From: Allolobophora icterica
Lineage: Eukaryota; Annelida; Clitellata; Crassiclitellata; Lumbricidae
DNA: 64,000 nt
Direction of reading: 5' to 3'
Assembly: GCA_963556255.1 (NCBI GenBank)
Contig: OY744608.1
Span: forward strand, 14,671,640 to 14,735,639
Positions 12,505 through 24,685 of this stretch are shown one piece after another. The notes under the pieces are model-generated. The model had not been told where the DNA came from. It worked only from the letters and a program-made list of their open reading frames with translations, and searched no databases. The position numbers and the translations under genes are program-made. Position 1 is the stretch's first letter. Each line of letters starts with the position of its first letter.

Positions 12505-12790
12505 GCGGGGAGATGGCTGAATGGTAACACGCTGGCAAGAAGATCAGAAGGATGCAGGTTCGATACCACTAGCCCCATAAAGGTTGACTTAGCCGTTTTA
12601 CTCTCTACACTCCTTAGAGGGCAACTATAAAATGAGCAGTAGAACTGATGGGCATCTTGCAGGCTGCCATACAGTTCAATTCAATTCCTGTTAAACTTGT
12701 TATCATCTGTTATCACTACATCAGGTAATCTTACTGTGTACTTGTCAGTTTGATATTAATAAACGATTATTATTATTTTATTATTATTGG
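12505..12790 (+). mobile_element. tRNA-derived SINE, family A copy 1
   Basis: The head has A-box ATGGCTGAATGGTAACAC and B-box GGTTCGATACC, followed by a tRNA-unrelated body. The 3' region CCTGTTAAACTTGTTATC ... GTAATCTTACTG ends in AATAAACGATTATTATT. A second copy at 54630-54905 shares the head and tail. The head resembles a serine- or leucine-type tRNA, but the downstream body and decay show a retroposon. Confidence 0.85.
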
Positions 12791-14696
12791 TCTACTTCCT
12801 TAAAAAATAACAAGGTGGAGATAATCATACAGTAATCATTAATAGTAATCCAGAAGCTCTGGGATGACGACTACAGTAAACAGATGCACTAAACTTTGTT
12901 ATGGGCTTTTCAAACGAATTAAGATTCTGGACCACTATTTCATTTGACGCGACCATCGTTCCTCATGCATTATAAATGATGGCACAATAGAAGTCACCAT
13001 TTTGGATTAGATTAACTCTGATTAATTTGGTTGTATCAGCCACTGATTAACATATCTGAATGCATCTCTGCAACAATATCCTGTGATGTGTGTCTGTTCA
13101 ATGAATGTGTACCAAGCGCACCACAAATGCAAAGCGCAATTCGTATTTGCAGAGCCACAGTGATGGATTGCCCAGATAATCATTCATTATTAATTTCTCC
13201 CTTGCAGCTTCTACACAGGGCCGAGTGGAAATCACACATATCAGAGAAATTACTTGACAAAAATGCACTCAAAAGTCTCCCTATGAGACCCAAGCAATTT
13301 AAATCTAAGAGAGCTGTGGACATGCTACTGGCCAACACAGTGAAGTAAAGCATTGCCCAGTAGGGTTAGTATTTGGATGGATGACCAATGAGAATCCATG
13401 GAATACCATGCAACCTGGACGGCCAACTCAGCCTACCATCCACTGGGATTGGTAAATGAATACCAACATAAAGTGGGAGTTTAAAACATATGAACTGTTG
13501 GTTTGTCGTGGTGGCCACTTCACATCCACTGAACCATATGTCTAGCATGGAACCATGTTCTGAGATAGGTGTCTTAACTAAACCACTATTTTAGTCTGAG
13601 CATTATGCAATGCAACTGAACAGTAACAGCATAAGGCAAACCTCCCTTCTAAAGCAGGACACCACTTCCTATAGCCAGCTGCATTCAAAAGAGAAAGTCA
13701 TTGGAAGACTCTGAATCAAGGGCATAATGATCCCAATCTCTTTTAATTTGCCTTATCATGATTAATAATGATGGTGATGGTGATGATGATCATGATCATG
13801 ATGATGATGATGACATGATTTATGCAGTGCAGTAGCACAGCTGAGGCCAAAGAAAAAGGCACTGTACATGAGTTGACAAAAATCCACAGTCAAATGATAC
13901 TTTCAAAAAATAGGTCGAGCTGTGATTGGCGCATTTTTCATATGGTCAGGAAGATTTGTTTTGTTTCAATTTAGGGTTAACCATTTTTGTCCCTTACCAA
14001 GCAGCATGTTACCCAAATATAATATACATTTGATATGTCCTCATGAACTTCTAAAAATGATGTCTGATAACAACAGGCACCAATGTAATTTGACTGTCCA
14101 TGTTTGAGAACAAACACTTTTCAACGTTTACCATAAAGTACCACACTAAAACACTGTCTTATTGTGTTCGCAATAACTGTGCCACATTGCTAAAAAATAG
14201 CCAAAACATGAGCTTTCTGGCAGTCTTTAAACAGCAGATATTATAGTTTTGGTTTATTCCAATATTGTGTCTATTTAGACACCTTGATTTATAGGCTGTA
14301 TGCGAGGAAAGATAAAAACAGCTCATAATACGTGTTCCTTGAAATGTATTCATTTCCACTCTAGATCCCATTATCCGTTGAAGTGCTTTCATTTTTCTAT
14401 TTTGATATAATTTGTCATTAACATATATGTTGCTCATAGATATTCCATCCTTGGGACTTACAACTCCACTCTACCCTCATTTCCACTGACACACAGAGCA
14501 CAAATACAGCCTTGCCACTTCACATTCATGTATCCATACATAAGCTTCAAGACATTTAGATAGCAGCTATTAAGGACATGGAGATGTGTCCTTGACTGAA
14601 ACTATCCCTGCCCATCTCCTAGCACTGATCTCGTCTGATTTCATCCTGTCCTCTCTCATGACTTGAGCAAACTCATGCAAATCTGTTATTCTATAG
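12791..14696. other. Intergenic, no gene seen
   Basis: Only short anonymous open frames and a (GAT)n run near 13765-13815. Confidence 0.35.
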
Positions 14697-15675
14697 TAGG
14701 CTGACCAGACGTCCCGGTTTTCCCGGGACAGTCCCGATTTTCTGCTAGCTGTCCCGGCTGCCGGGAAAGGTAGGCCAAACCCTAAAAATGTCCCGGTTTT
14801 TAAGAATTGACCTGACTTATCAACGTCTCCCTGATTTTACTACTGGCATCTGGCGAGTAAATTCATTTTTAACTTCACTTTTCTTTGTTTATTACCATGC
14901 ATAATACGGTAATACCTCTTCCGGTTCTAAACGTCATATTGTCGTAGTTCAATCTTTTTATATTATGCAACTTCGTTGGAATATTCTGACATGTGGGAAG
15001 TTAGTCACGCACCATTCAAGCAGTTCAGTTGGTTGAACTTGAGAGGAACAATTACTTGGGATATGTTTGAAAAAATACAATGCACTGTTTGATGAAATGA
15101 TATGCGTTTGTAATTTTGTTAGTCGAGAAAAAGTGGAACAATGGAATGAAAACAATGTTGCGGTGGATAGCAGATCGGTGCAGATTTTCAATGATCTGCA
15201 AGAACGAGAGATAATAATTTCTTCCAAATTTGAAAATGATTCTACAATTCTTGTTAGCAATTCCTGGAAGTAATGCTCCAGTTGAGCGAGTTTTCTCACT
15301 GATGAACTCTTATTGGTCAGATCAAAAAAGTCGATTAATTATCAGAAGATACTTGAAGCTGTTATGCTAGTGAAAGTGAATATGGAAGAAACATGTGTTG
15401 AATTTTATGACAGAATATTAGCAGACAAAAAGCTTTAAAGAAGCATACATTCAAGCGCCAAATATTAGTGACTGATTTGATAAATTTATAATTAAATTTA
15501 AAAGCATGATTTGCAATAAAATCTTTCAGTTATACCAATATAATGTATATTGTATATTATTGTATAAGCATAAAATAGATATTTGTGCAAGTTATATTAT
15601 AATTATTGACAAAACACAAATTGATTTTGTGATTGAAGTGTCCCGGTTTTTAGTTTCCAATATCTGGTCAGCCTA
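14697..15675 (+). mobile_element. hAT transposon relic with transposase C-terminus
   Basis: The ends TAGGCTGACCAGA (left) and its inverse (right) form 13-bp terminal inverted repeats. They are flanked by an exact 8-bp duplication TTCTATAG at 14689-14696 and 15676-15683. Both subterminal regions carry GTCCCGGTTTT motifs. The interior retains the end of a hAT transposase (about 15067-15438, plus strand). It includes the dimerisation-domain signature SNAPVERVFS and a C-terminus ending DRILADKKL, broken by at least two frameshifts. The element is internally deleted and inactive, but its boundaries are intact. Confidence 0.95.
15067..15438 (+). pseudogene. hAT transposase C-terminal fragment (frameshifted)
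   Basis: The first frame runs from 15067 to about 15240. The sequence then shifts into the frame reading IPGSNAPVERVFSLMNSYW (the hATC dimerisation motif) and shifts again to a frame ending at TAA 15436-15438. In hAT transposases this region mediates dimerisation and completes the RNase-H-like fold. The catalytic N-terminal parts are missing, so it cannot encode an active enzyme. It lies inside the element bounded by the 8-bp duplication TTCTATAG. Confidence 0.85.
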
Positions 15676-15683
15676 TTCTATAG

Positions 15684-16823
15684 TGAAAATGATAATTGTA
15701 CCACATAAACAAATAAAAGAATCTGACTCTGGTCCAGCTTTCATATTACTCTGTTAGAATACACACTCTCTGTTACTCTTGCACCGGCAGAGATGTTATG
15801 CAACAGGCATTGGTACATCATAATCAGATACAAGTTTTCCAAACCATAGCAAACAGTCTTACACGATATGCGACAAAAGCATGCACATAACGTCGACTAC
15901 AGTCTCAGAAAATTATGAGTGCTGTTTTCTGATGCCAAACTCAGGTCATCTAGTAGAAGCCCACTACTGTTAAATCCCCTTCTCAGTAAGTCTTCATGTT
16001 TCCCAGTCATAATGTCATGAGTAATGGCATATTGATTGTTCTGCAGGGTGTGAGTTAGAACTTCTTCCAGTCAGGAATTTGCCCTTCCAGGTATCATACC
16101 ACATTGGAGAAACTGTTGTTCATATGATGATGCTTAATACTTTGTCATGTAACGCAGATACCTTATCGCAACTGAAGTCACAGCTCTTTTCCTATCTGTT
16201 AGATAGGAATGATTTAGCATCTTATGAAGTTCAGTTCTTCAAAGGCATTACACAAATGCTCAGACATATACAGCCAATTAGCCAGACATAGATCTATATA
16301 AATTCACAAAAGCATCCTCTATACACACTGCTTAGAAAGACAGTAAAGGCAGAGCACAACTGCATCTGTACTGGTCTTGATGCAACTTGGCATGGCACAC
16401 ATTCTCCACTTATGCTAAGCAAAGCCAATTTAAATGCATATATGTTTGATAGCCATGTTAACACCCCATTCTAAGGAGTGCTGTGTAATGGTCCACACAC
16501 ATACAGCCAGACCCATAATCACAATGCTCACAATAGATAGGACAGCCTTGCTGCATACTAATGTGCTGACAGTGTTACACATACCTAGTTTGCATAACAG
16601 GCTACAGCACATAGTACTTAGACAAAACACCTCTGATTTGTATTGCTCATTCGAGCGGTGCTGTATAAATGTAGAATTACTATTATTACAATACTAGTAA
16701 TTTTATGCAATGATGAAGCATTTACACACAGTTGAAGTATTAACCATGTACCTTTGGCACTAAGGACTCAACATGATTAAAAACTGGGAGGCTATTTCAA
16801 TCATTAATAGCCTAATGCTTAAC

Positions 16824-16860
<37 letters not shown>

Positions 16861-18445
16861 TTAACTTTCTTTACATAGAAGCATCAACAGACGTTTAGTT
16901 TTTGCTTATGTAGCAGTAACTGCATTTTCGTTTCCTCGTTCAATAGTGCTGTAATAGCACTAACACAACAAACAAATGCCTGTAAATACGTGGGCCACTC
17001 TGTGCTTCAATACCAAGTACCACATTCTATAGAAGTCATGCTGTGTATTCACCTCAGTAGCAAACTAAACTAGGCCAACTATTTTGGGTTCACGTTCCTG
17101 ACCAGTTATATCAGAATCTATCCTGTACTAAAGATTCTTGGTAGAGAACTTTCAGTGAGTACAGGTTTTGCATAAGAGATTTAGAGGAAAATGACACACT
17201 GTGCAGTTTTGCAGCTAAGTTATCTTATTCAAGAGACAAGAATCCTTCGTTTACATCATCAAGAAGTAAGTAAGTAAGTAAGTAAGTATATTCTCTAATA
17301 TAACCAGCTGCCAAACAGCACTCTGGTGAACATGCATCAGCATACATACATCAGGATAATTTAATATGTGAATAACATTCTGACTATAAATGTTTTCTTC
17401 ATAAGAAGCACTTTTTAATACCACAAAGATACTAAGATGTTTGATGTTGCAACAAAAATTAACTGACACAAGTCACAAACTGTAATGGCATAACAGGGAA
17501 TAAAGTCTGACAATAAGTCTGACAATAACAACGTAGTAAAAATTAATTTCATCATCATGTTACGATGCTAATACTGAGGAAGAAAAATCTTGTTAGCCTC
17601 AGCTTCAGATTCCTCTTTTTATTGATCTGATATTCTACAGTTGTTCAGATACTTCAGAAGTTTGCATCATTAGTAAAATTAATTCTCCGAAAGCAGATAA
17701 AGCCCAGTTCATGACGAACACATGTTTGTATCTATGAAATATGTTAAAAGGAGATAACTTAGAGAAATAGTGAAAGAAGTCATTAAAATGACAACAGAAC
17801 AATGAACATGAAACAGATTTGGCCAGAGCATTTCTTTAGGAAGCAATAAATATCTATATGAGAACCTCTAGTTATCTATTATTATTATAACTATTATATA
17901 ACAATTCCTTCAATAACATGATCATAAGTCCTATTAAAAAGGTTCTAATAATTATAATTAATGTGCCACCTTCAAGATATTTAATCACCTAAATTTATGG
18001 CAGGTCCCACCAATATCTGTAAATATGAAGACAGCAATCTTCTTTTCCTTCTCCTTGTCTTCCTCCTCCTCATTCTCTTCTTCTGGTGACTGGATTTTGA
18101 CAAGACATTGACAACTTACACTCTTAAAAGTAATGTCTGCAGCAGCAGATAGTAAAATTTACCAGAAACAGAAATGTATTGGCATTAAGCCACATTTTAA
18201 TTTCCCCACAAATTTTGTAAATCTGCACCATTTACTACCTACAAAGAAAGGTCTACTTATAATAATCAAATCTGGCTAAAGGTCACACTGATTTACAACA
18301 AGATCATTAATGTTGCAGTACACCCAGCTTCACTAGTGTCTAGTCTGCACACACATTGCACTTAGCAGTGCAGAGACCAACTTGCACAACTCTTGCGCAG
18401 CCATGGATGTTTGAATGCTCAATTCAGCACTCTACATGCTGCATC
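15684..18445. other. Intergenic, no gene seen
   Basis: No gene is recognised. A (TAAG)n run at 17262-17287 followed by TATATTCTCTAATA reads, on the minus strand, as a retroelement 3' end with an ACTT tail. It resembles the one at 28152-28195. Confidence 0.35.
16826..16858. repeat. (TA)n microsatellite
   Basis: A perfect TA dinucleotide run of about 16 units. Confidence 0.95.
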
Positions 18446-18447
18446 TA

Positions 18448-18620
18448 TTGTATTGTATTGTATTGTATCTAAACATTTATAAAGCGCCTCTCACAGTATT
18501 CGCTAATCAGAGGCGCTCGCAGTGCGAAAGACCCAGTTAATACAAAGTGGTTTTAAGACAGCAGAACGAGGCACTTGGGCCACCAGCTAATAAAGAGGCA
18601 CGTGTCAATGGAGGGAACTT
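18448..18620 (-). repeat. Retroelement 3' end with (ATACA)n tail
   Basis: The minus strand reads AGAGGCGCTTTATAAATG, then an ATACA pentamer tail. The preceding body contains a short inverted pairing of GCGCCTCTGATTAGCGAATA with AGAGGCGC. This is typical of the 3' terminus of a LINE or a LINE-dependent SINE. Confidence 0.55.
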
Positions 18621-19300
18621 TGTAAAATAGCTGTATTCTTCTTCTTTTTATAGTCTAAACTTCTTAAAACTCTGGTCTTTGGCAACTTTCCTTGAGTTTA
18701 TACCATTGCGTGCCAAGCTGAGGCACTACCATTGCCATTTATTCCTACGAAGATGTCTTCATGAGGAACTGTATAAACTTCCTACATGACACTGTGACTG
18801 CGTGTATCCAGTATTTTCGTTAAACAGGCTAAAACCAAAAACTTAGATCCCAATCATTATTACAACTGGGCTAAACATGGGAATAAAAAGCTTGCCGTAG
18901 TTTAAACTACCAGTCCAGTGCAACTCCCATCGTTTCACCCACGCTGGAGCTATATAAGTCTGTCAACTGCAGTGCAGACACCCATCAACACCAGCAGCAG
19001 TTACCGTAGTCTATGTTGTGCTTGGTTGCTTACCGTGAAGTGCTTGCCCTCAACGCTACCCACAGCAAAACATCTGTCTCCGGAATTAGCAGCTCCTGTA
19101 AGAACCTGGTGCCGATTCATGCCGATCTTTGACGGATTCTTCGCCAAAATATATCCCCGCTCAGTTCAAATGACGCCGGTGTCAGTCATAATATTATTAT
19201 TTTGTTATTAACATAACGTCCGGCGCCATCTGCAACAACAGACCACATAATTGCTTTAGGAGGTTTCACGTTTATGCTGTAGCTGAAACATGGGAATCTA

Positions 19301-19331
19301 CCATCGACGTATATCCAATAAACGTCGATGG
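19301..19331. other. Inverted repeat (hairpin)
   Basis: Perfect 10-bp arms CCATCGACGT (19301-19310) and ACGTCGATGG (19322-19331) are separated by 11 nt. The flanks are partly similar as well (GAATCTA and GAGTCTA in direct order). Function unknown. Confidence 0.6.
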
Positions 19332-19396
19332 AGTCTACAACACATTTAATGCACACACGATATTGCATCACATAAACTAGTCCATCTTGCCCTAAA

Positions 19397-19424
19397 CACA
19401 GTATAAATAATTATTTATACTGTG
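19397..19424. other. Perfect 28-bp palindrome
   Basis: CACAGTATAAATAA and its exact reverse complement meet with no spacer. The palindrome is bracketed by a direct repeat GCCCTAAA on the left and GCCCTAAA on the right. This could be a cruciform-forming site or the relic of a tiny foldback insertion with a target duplication. Confidence 0.85.
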
Positions 19425-19799
19425 CCCTAAAGCAGGCTTATGTGTTTTGATTACATGTGTTTAATCAATTATTTAGCTAGACAGCTTTCAGATGGCGCTA
19501 GCTGTATTAAATAATGTGTGGTCCTGTCATCCTCCTAATTACACCTCCCACTATTATTTACATGTTGGTATCGTTCTAGTAAACATTATGACAACAACTA
19601 TTTAACTGTGCATCGGTGAGCTGAAAATACATTTTAGCTGTGATCTCGTAATTAAGCATAAGTCGCAATGAAAGCGTAGCGTGACATGATAACATAAATG
19701 TATGCGCGAAGAGTGGGCGGATTTTGAGTGTATATTGCGAGAGCGGCAAACGCTAAGATCGTCACCAAAGAGTAATCCATTACCGAGTCAACTTTGCAA

Positions 19800-20110
19800 A
19801 CAATTTATACTGTGCTATAATCGTAATCTCCAAACTTCTAAAGCGCCACTCGAAGGCCAAGCGCAGGACACCAGCCTATTCACAAGCGCTACGTCAGATC
19901 AGAGGGGTTTCCAGAGAGTAGTCCAAAAGAGGTCAGAGTTCGGTTTCCAGAAGGCCAAACCAAATCAGGGGGGGGTGTTCCAGAGAGTAGTCCAAAAGAG
20001 GTCCAAGTCCGATATCCAGGAAGCCAAACCAAATCAAAGGGGTTTCCAGAGAGTAGTCCAAAAGAGGTCCAAGTCCGATTTCCAGGGTACCAGGAGAGGC
20101 AGAGCAGCTG
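19800..20110 (+). repeat. Dispersed repeat with ~65-bp internal tandem units
   Basis: The left part matches the minus-strand repeat at 10600-10765. The right part consists of three tandem units, each containing TTCCAGAGAGTAGTCCAAAA, GAGGTC(C)A and CCAAACCAAATCA. An open 140-codon frame runs through it (19702-20124), but the peptide simply repeats and is not a recognised protein. Confidence 0.8.
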
Positions 20111-20112
20111 GG

Positions 20113-20312
20113 AGGGGAGGATAGAGTAGTGGTAACACTCATGGCCAGGAGAGCATAAGGTACGCGGATCAACTCCCGTAACCCCCTTTAGGGCGGCGAC
20201 TTGCATGGCTGCCAAACCGCGTGTTTAATTAAGATATTGATTGTACTTTCATGTTTCAATGTAATCTTACTGCGTCTGTCGGTTTGAAATAATAAAGAAT
20301 ATAATATAATAT
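20113..20312 (+). mobile_element. tRNA-derived SINE, family C
   Basis: An A-box-like TAGTGGTAACACTCATGG and a B-box-like GCGGATCAACTCCCGT are followed by a short body. The tail is TGTAATCTTACTGCGTCTGT ... AATAAAGAATATAATATAAT. The GTAATCTTACTG-to-AATAAA tail is shared with family A at 12505 and 54630, although the head differs. This suggests a common LINE partner. Confidence 0.75.
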
Positions 20313-20594
20313 AAGGAAGGTGTCGCTTACGGCGAGAATAATTGGAAGACGGAGGATCAGATGAGTCAGGGTAGGAGTATTTGAAAAGGTGAGACTTCAG
20401 TTTTTAGTGGAAAGCCCGGGGTTATAGATAGAGGAACAAGAGGATGAGGATGAAGGACGGGTTGCAATGATGATGGAGGCACTGAGAAACTGCGGAATTT
20501 TACCTTTGGGTGAACGCTTCGCATAGGGGAAGGGAGCCAAGGAAAGGCTCCACATTACTTTATGCTATAGATGCCGAAATAGTGCCCTTTCTGG
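20313..20594. other. Short spacer, retroelement-like sequence
   Basis: Purine-rich sequence with no ORF of note. It may be part of a retroelement body, but I cannot assign it. Confidence 0.3.
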
Positions 20595-21710
20595 CAGTCT
20601 TGTTGTCCTCGAGACCAAGGTCTTGGTCTCGAGTGCACTCAAGTTCGTTTTAAACAGTCTTGGTGTTGGTCTCGAGACCAAAAGTCTTGGTCTTGGTCTT
20701 GAAGTTCAAAGTCTTGGTCTTGGTCTTGAGGTTCAAAGTCTTGGTCTTGGTTTTCCAAGAAGAAACACTTTTGTGAATATGAACAGTCACTTAGCAAAAG
20801 GCAAGAATTCTAAAAATATTTCCAATAATTAATAATACAATTCCTTAGTATTTACATGGTCTGAATGCTCAAGGCTTTACTGTTGTTTTGGACATTTATT
20901 TGGTACCGGCCCGCTATTCCGGGGGTCCGCTATTCCGGGGGTCCGCTATTCCGGGGATTGGCCGGAGTATACATACATACAACATGCATACATGCATACA
21001 AACATACATACATGCATACAAACATTCATACATACATACATACATGCTTACATACATATATACATATATATTTACATGCATACATACATGTATGTATACA
21101 TACATACATGCATACATACATGTTTGTATTTATACATACATACACGCATACATTCATACATGCATGCATGCATGGATGTATGTATGCATGTATGTATGTA
21201 TGTGTGCATGTTTGTATGCATGTATGTATGTGTGTATGCATGTATGTATGTTGTATTTATGTATATGCCGGCGGATCCCCGGAATAGCGGACCCCCGGAA
21301 TAGCGGACCCCCGGAATAGTGGACCGGAACCATTTATTTTGACTTCCAGTTATTTAACACGGAATGATTTCAAAAGAGACTCACGATTTGTACATTTACA
21401 ACCAGTGCCTGAAAAGCTGCTGTGTGTGCCAGCAATTTCAGCACCTGTAGAACGTGTTTTTTCACATTGCAGAATATTGATAAGGCCCACAGGTCACGTC
21501 TTGGTCAGAAAATTCTGAGCGAATTGGTTTTTATAAAATGAGAGCAACAGACATTTGGAATAACATTTCGCATGAAGAACTTTTGTAAATACAAATACGG
21601 AATTCTCTGCAGTCTGCATTTAGAGTTGTTTTGCTTCAATAAAATAAAAGACTCCCGTTTTCATTAAAATAGCGAGTAGTCCGACTCGACTTTTTTTTAG
21701 TAAGTAATAG
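20595..21710 (+). mobile_element. hAT element (CAGTCTTGTTGTC family), 3' end lost
   Basis: The left end CAGTCTTGTTGTCCTCGAGA is the same as in the complete element at 38109-42312. It is followed by the same subterminal CTTGGTCTTGAAGTTCAAAG array. The element retains a plus-strand hATC fragment (about 21410-21545) with the motif SAPVERVFSHCR followed by stops. The similarity to the 38109 element stops near 21710, so the right terminus is missing. A second transposon (20902-21331) is inserted inside it. Confidence 0.85.
20902..21331. mobile_element. Foldback MITE with tandem-repeat TIRs, nested
   Basis: The ends GGTACCGGCCCGCTATTCCG and GGTTCCGGTCCACTATTCCG (right end inverted) begin TIRs of about 56 bp. 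Each is made of three tandem copies of a 17-bp unit, GTCCGCTATTCCGGGGG. The exact 8-bp duplication ATTTATTT flanks it at 20894-20901 and 21332-21339. The related hAT copy at 38420-38435 shows the unoccupied site (GACAATTATTTTGAC). The interior is a (CATA)n run that flips to (TATG)n at the centre, so nearly the whole element can fold back. Open frames within it are microsatellite artefacts. Confidence 0.92.
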
Positions 21711-22813
21711 CAGTCTGAACCAGATTTAGTCAGCATTATTGTCTTCATCCTCATCATAACCTGATTTAATTAATATTATTCATCATCTTACATCACCACT
21801 CCCAGAGCCAACACTACCCCATGACTAAAAAGACTACATTGCTCAAAATTTATTTGCTTCTTACTCGAGTGGAATCACGTAGAAACTGAAATTCTGCTCG
21901 ATATGCAAGATCGAAGCAGAACTGATTGATCCACACCCAGAAATGACAAATATAAGACTCATAACGCAGAAAGATGGTTTTAAATCAGGTGCACTATGCT
22001 TTAAAATTTTTAATGATATTTCTATTGTCTTTGTGTCTGAGAGCAGTAACATAAAAAATAATTTATAGTTAATTTATCATAAATGCTAGTCCATGACAAT
22101 TAACTTAAAACAATTTGAGACTCTGCAACAATTAACACCAAAATATAACCAATTTGAACATACAAAAGACACTAGCAATTTAGTGCAACAGAAAACTCGT
22201 ACATATCTCTGAAAAATAAAATCAGCAATAACAACTGAGAATCAACGAATATCTATTGTAATTCAGTAAACCAATAAAGGCACCAGGAGAAAAAAAATGC
22301 CAATTCAGTTCTCTCTAAGACAAAACCATCTGCTACCATCAGATGACAGAAACGTCGCTAGCGATCACAGGACAATGAAACAAATTACAACAAAATACCT
22401 TAAAGAATTAATTTTTGAAATGCATAGAAAGCACAACTTCTAATATACATATCAACATTAAAATACCAGCACAGAATAAAATGACAAGAAACTATTTACA
22501 TAAGAAAATGAAAAACATAACAAAGATTTAACAATTTTCACCCAAACAAAACAAGTTTTACCTATAAGGAACATGATAAATTTAATAGATATCTAAAAAT
22601 CATGTAATTTTTTATTTACAGATGAAATCATACTCAGAACTTTAAAGGTAAGTCGGTTATTTCAGCAGCAAAACAACACATGACAATGTCACACATGGGA
22701 TAAAACAAGAGTTTGGAAACAATATGTAAGGTACGGTAAAGCAGTTCTACTCACACTGTTGTCTGCGGCACGGACAAAAGAGTTTGAAAAACAATATGTA
22801 AGGTATGGTAAAG
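21711..22813. other. Intergenic with local duplication
   Basis: No gene is seen. At about 22700-22813 a stretch containing AATATGTAAGGTA-GGTAAAG and an imperfect MITE end is duplicated directly upstream of the MITE at 22814. This looks like a tandem duplication or an abortive insertion. Confidence 0.4.
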
Positions 22814-23159
22814 CAGTGCTACTCAAACTGTGGTCCACAGCCCGGTACCTGTCCACGGGTGATAGGTTACCAGGCACTGGAATGATAGTCGGAATCACCA
22901 TTTTGAACTAAAAATATTAGAAGGTATACACTGTCAAACATAAAAAATGAGAACATGACACAGTGTTCATACATGATAAACAGTTTTAAACATGCAACAG
23001 AAACAAAAGAATTGTTGTAATGAACAGTGACAATATTAAGAAATCTTAATTTTAAAATAACATGTCATATATGTAAGCTGATGTTGAAAAGCACCGGTCC
23101 GCAGTAAAGCTGGTAAAGCAAGTACCAGTCCGCAGCATCACAAAGTTTGAGAAGCACTG
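22814..23159. mobile_element. hAT-type MITE (CAGTGCTACTCAAACT family), copy 2
   Basis: The ends CAGTGCTACTCAAACTGTGG and inverted CAGTGCTTCTCAAACTTTG match copy 1 at 951-1349. The interior is shared as well, including ATGACACAGTGTTCATACA. The flanking octamers TGGTAAAG and TGGTATGG match at 6 of 8. Non-coding. Confidence 0.8.
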
Positions 23160-23199
23160 TGGTATGGTAAGTTAAAACATATGAACTTTATATCTACAT

Positions 23200-23345
23200 G
23201 TATGGTCCCATACAAAAAAACTCAATAGCCATGCCAAAATGTTGTCCCATGCTGGACCAGTTTATTAGTTAAACTATTGATTTTTAGTTCACAGACTCTA
23301 CTCTTATTGTAATGGTTTGCGGTGTGTCAAACCACAGATTGGAAA
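23200..23345 (+). repeat. Dispersed repeat, intact homologue of the 57268-59735 site
   Basis: This stretch contains CAATAGCCATGCC, ATGTTGTCCCATGCTGGACC and TTTTTAGTTCACAGACTCTA. It matches, in reverse complement, the sequence split by the transposon at 57406-59711. It therefore shows the pre-insertion state of that locus. Its own class is unknown. Confidence 0.85.
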
Positions 23346-24685
23346 TAAACGAATATATATATATATATATATGAAAATATTGGTTCAAATAATATATCCG
23401 ACAGAACAGCTCAATGGACAGACAAAAAGGCTTCACTACTAGACATCAGCATAAAAATATGACTGAATATTGCAACTAGTGTTCAATTGTGCAACATAGT
23501 AAAATGCTGTATAACATAAAATTACATATAATATCAACACACAGACAGACACACAGACAGACAGACAGACAAGACAAGACACGTGCACATATATACTAGC
23601 CACTATTAATTGGTGAACGATTCCTAAACTACTTCAACAAAAACAGTTCCAGACACAAAATAAAACCACCAACAATCCCGATTACAAAGCACTGCAGGAA
23701 CCTACCAAAGCACTGGTAATGTAACATAAAACAAACAGAAGTATGTAAAGGTACTGGATTCTTCACTACATGCCTTCAATCGCAACAAATCTAAGAAAAA
23801 AATTGTACTCTGCATGGGGAAAACTAGGTAAAAAAGCAGTGCAAGTAAATACTAGCAAAAAGCTCACTCTAACAAGTAATAAATACATCCTTAAATCAGA
23901 CACTGAAATGGTTTGAACTCTCACTTAAATTTCTGGCAAACATCAAGAAATTAATGTATTTTTAATGAATTGAGACAGAACTGATTCAACAAACGATCAA
24001 CCAGCTGTTTTGCCTTGAATGATGATAGATCCCTTGTTTTGAAAACTGGTAATGATATGCGTGTTACACCTAAAGCTCCCTGCAACACTAAGCCTTTTCC
24101 CATCCGTCTGGTAATGTTTCTCCACTAGCACTTTCAACACGAGCTTGAAGACTTTTCCTCGGCCTGGATGAGATCACTCGATGCAGATATCTCGAAAAAA
24201 TGGTCAGTTGTATATTACACCTCAAGTTGGTACTAAGTACATAAGTATTTGAAATGCATCAAACAGACACTACTTTGAAGCATGCACCAAAGTCTCTCTA
24301 GTCAACAGTTTCTCCATGAAAAAAAAACAGATCACACTTTATTCACATATATGTCACAGATCACACTTTATTCACATATATGTCACAGATCACACTTTAT
24401 TCACATATATGTCACTGCACCACATAAATCCACAAAAACACTCTGTGCGTGATCGAGGAACAAACGCAACAATGATAACAAGTTACAAATGTCAGGTTAG
24501 CTCAGTACATAGAAACCGGTCGACTTATTACCCTCAATAGCTATTTTCCAATACACTTTGCACAGCTTATGTCTTGCAGCAATACTACCTACTACAGGAA
24601 CTAACAAACTCGCGGCAATACATGCACATTCGCAGAGCACACAACACTCTACATTACAGAAATCTGTCGAAACTTAGTCTGTTAA
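23346..24685. other. Intergenic, no gene seen
   Basis: It contains a (TA)n run near 23355, a (CAGA)n run at 23540-23575, and three tandem copies of a 27-bp unit with CACTTTATTCACATATATGT at 24334-24415. No coding exon is recognised. Confidence 0.4.

Noticed and set aside
12520..12590. tRNA gene candidates at 12520, 44865, 47250 (minus), 48930 (minus) and 54640
   Set aside because: A and B boxes are present, but acceptor stems do not pair. Shared non-tRNA bodies and tails, seen in the better-preserved copies, mark SINEs.
19702..20124. 140-codon open frame as a gene
   Set aside because: It crosses unrelated sequence, a dispersed repeat and its tandem units. The peptide repeats FQRVVQKRS and has no domain.
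20865..21319. Overlapping 100-143 codon frames rich in His, Thr and Tyr
   Set aside because: They are the CATA/TATG microsatellite interior of the foldback MITE.
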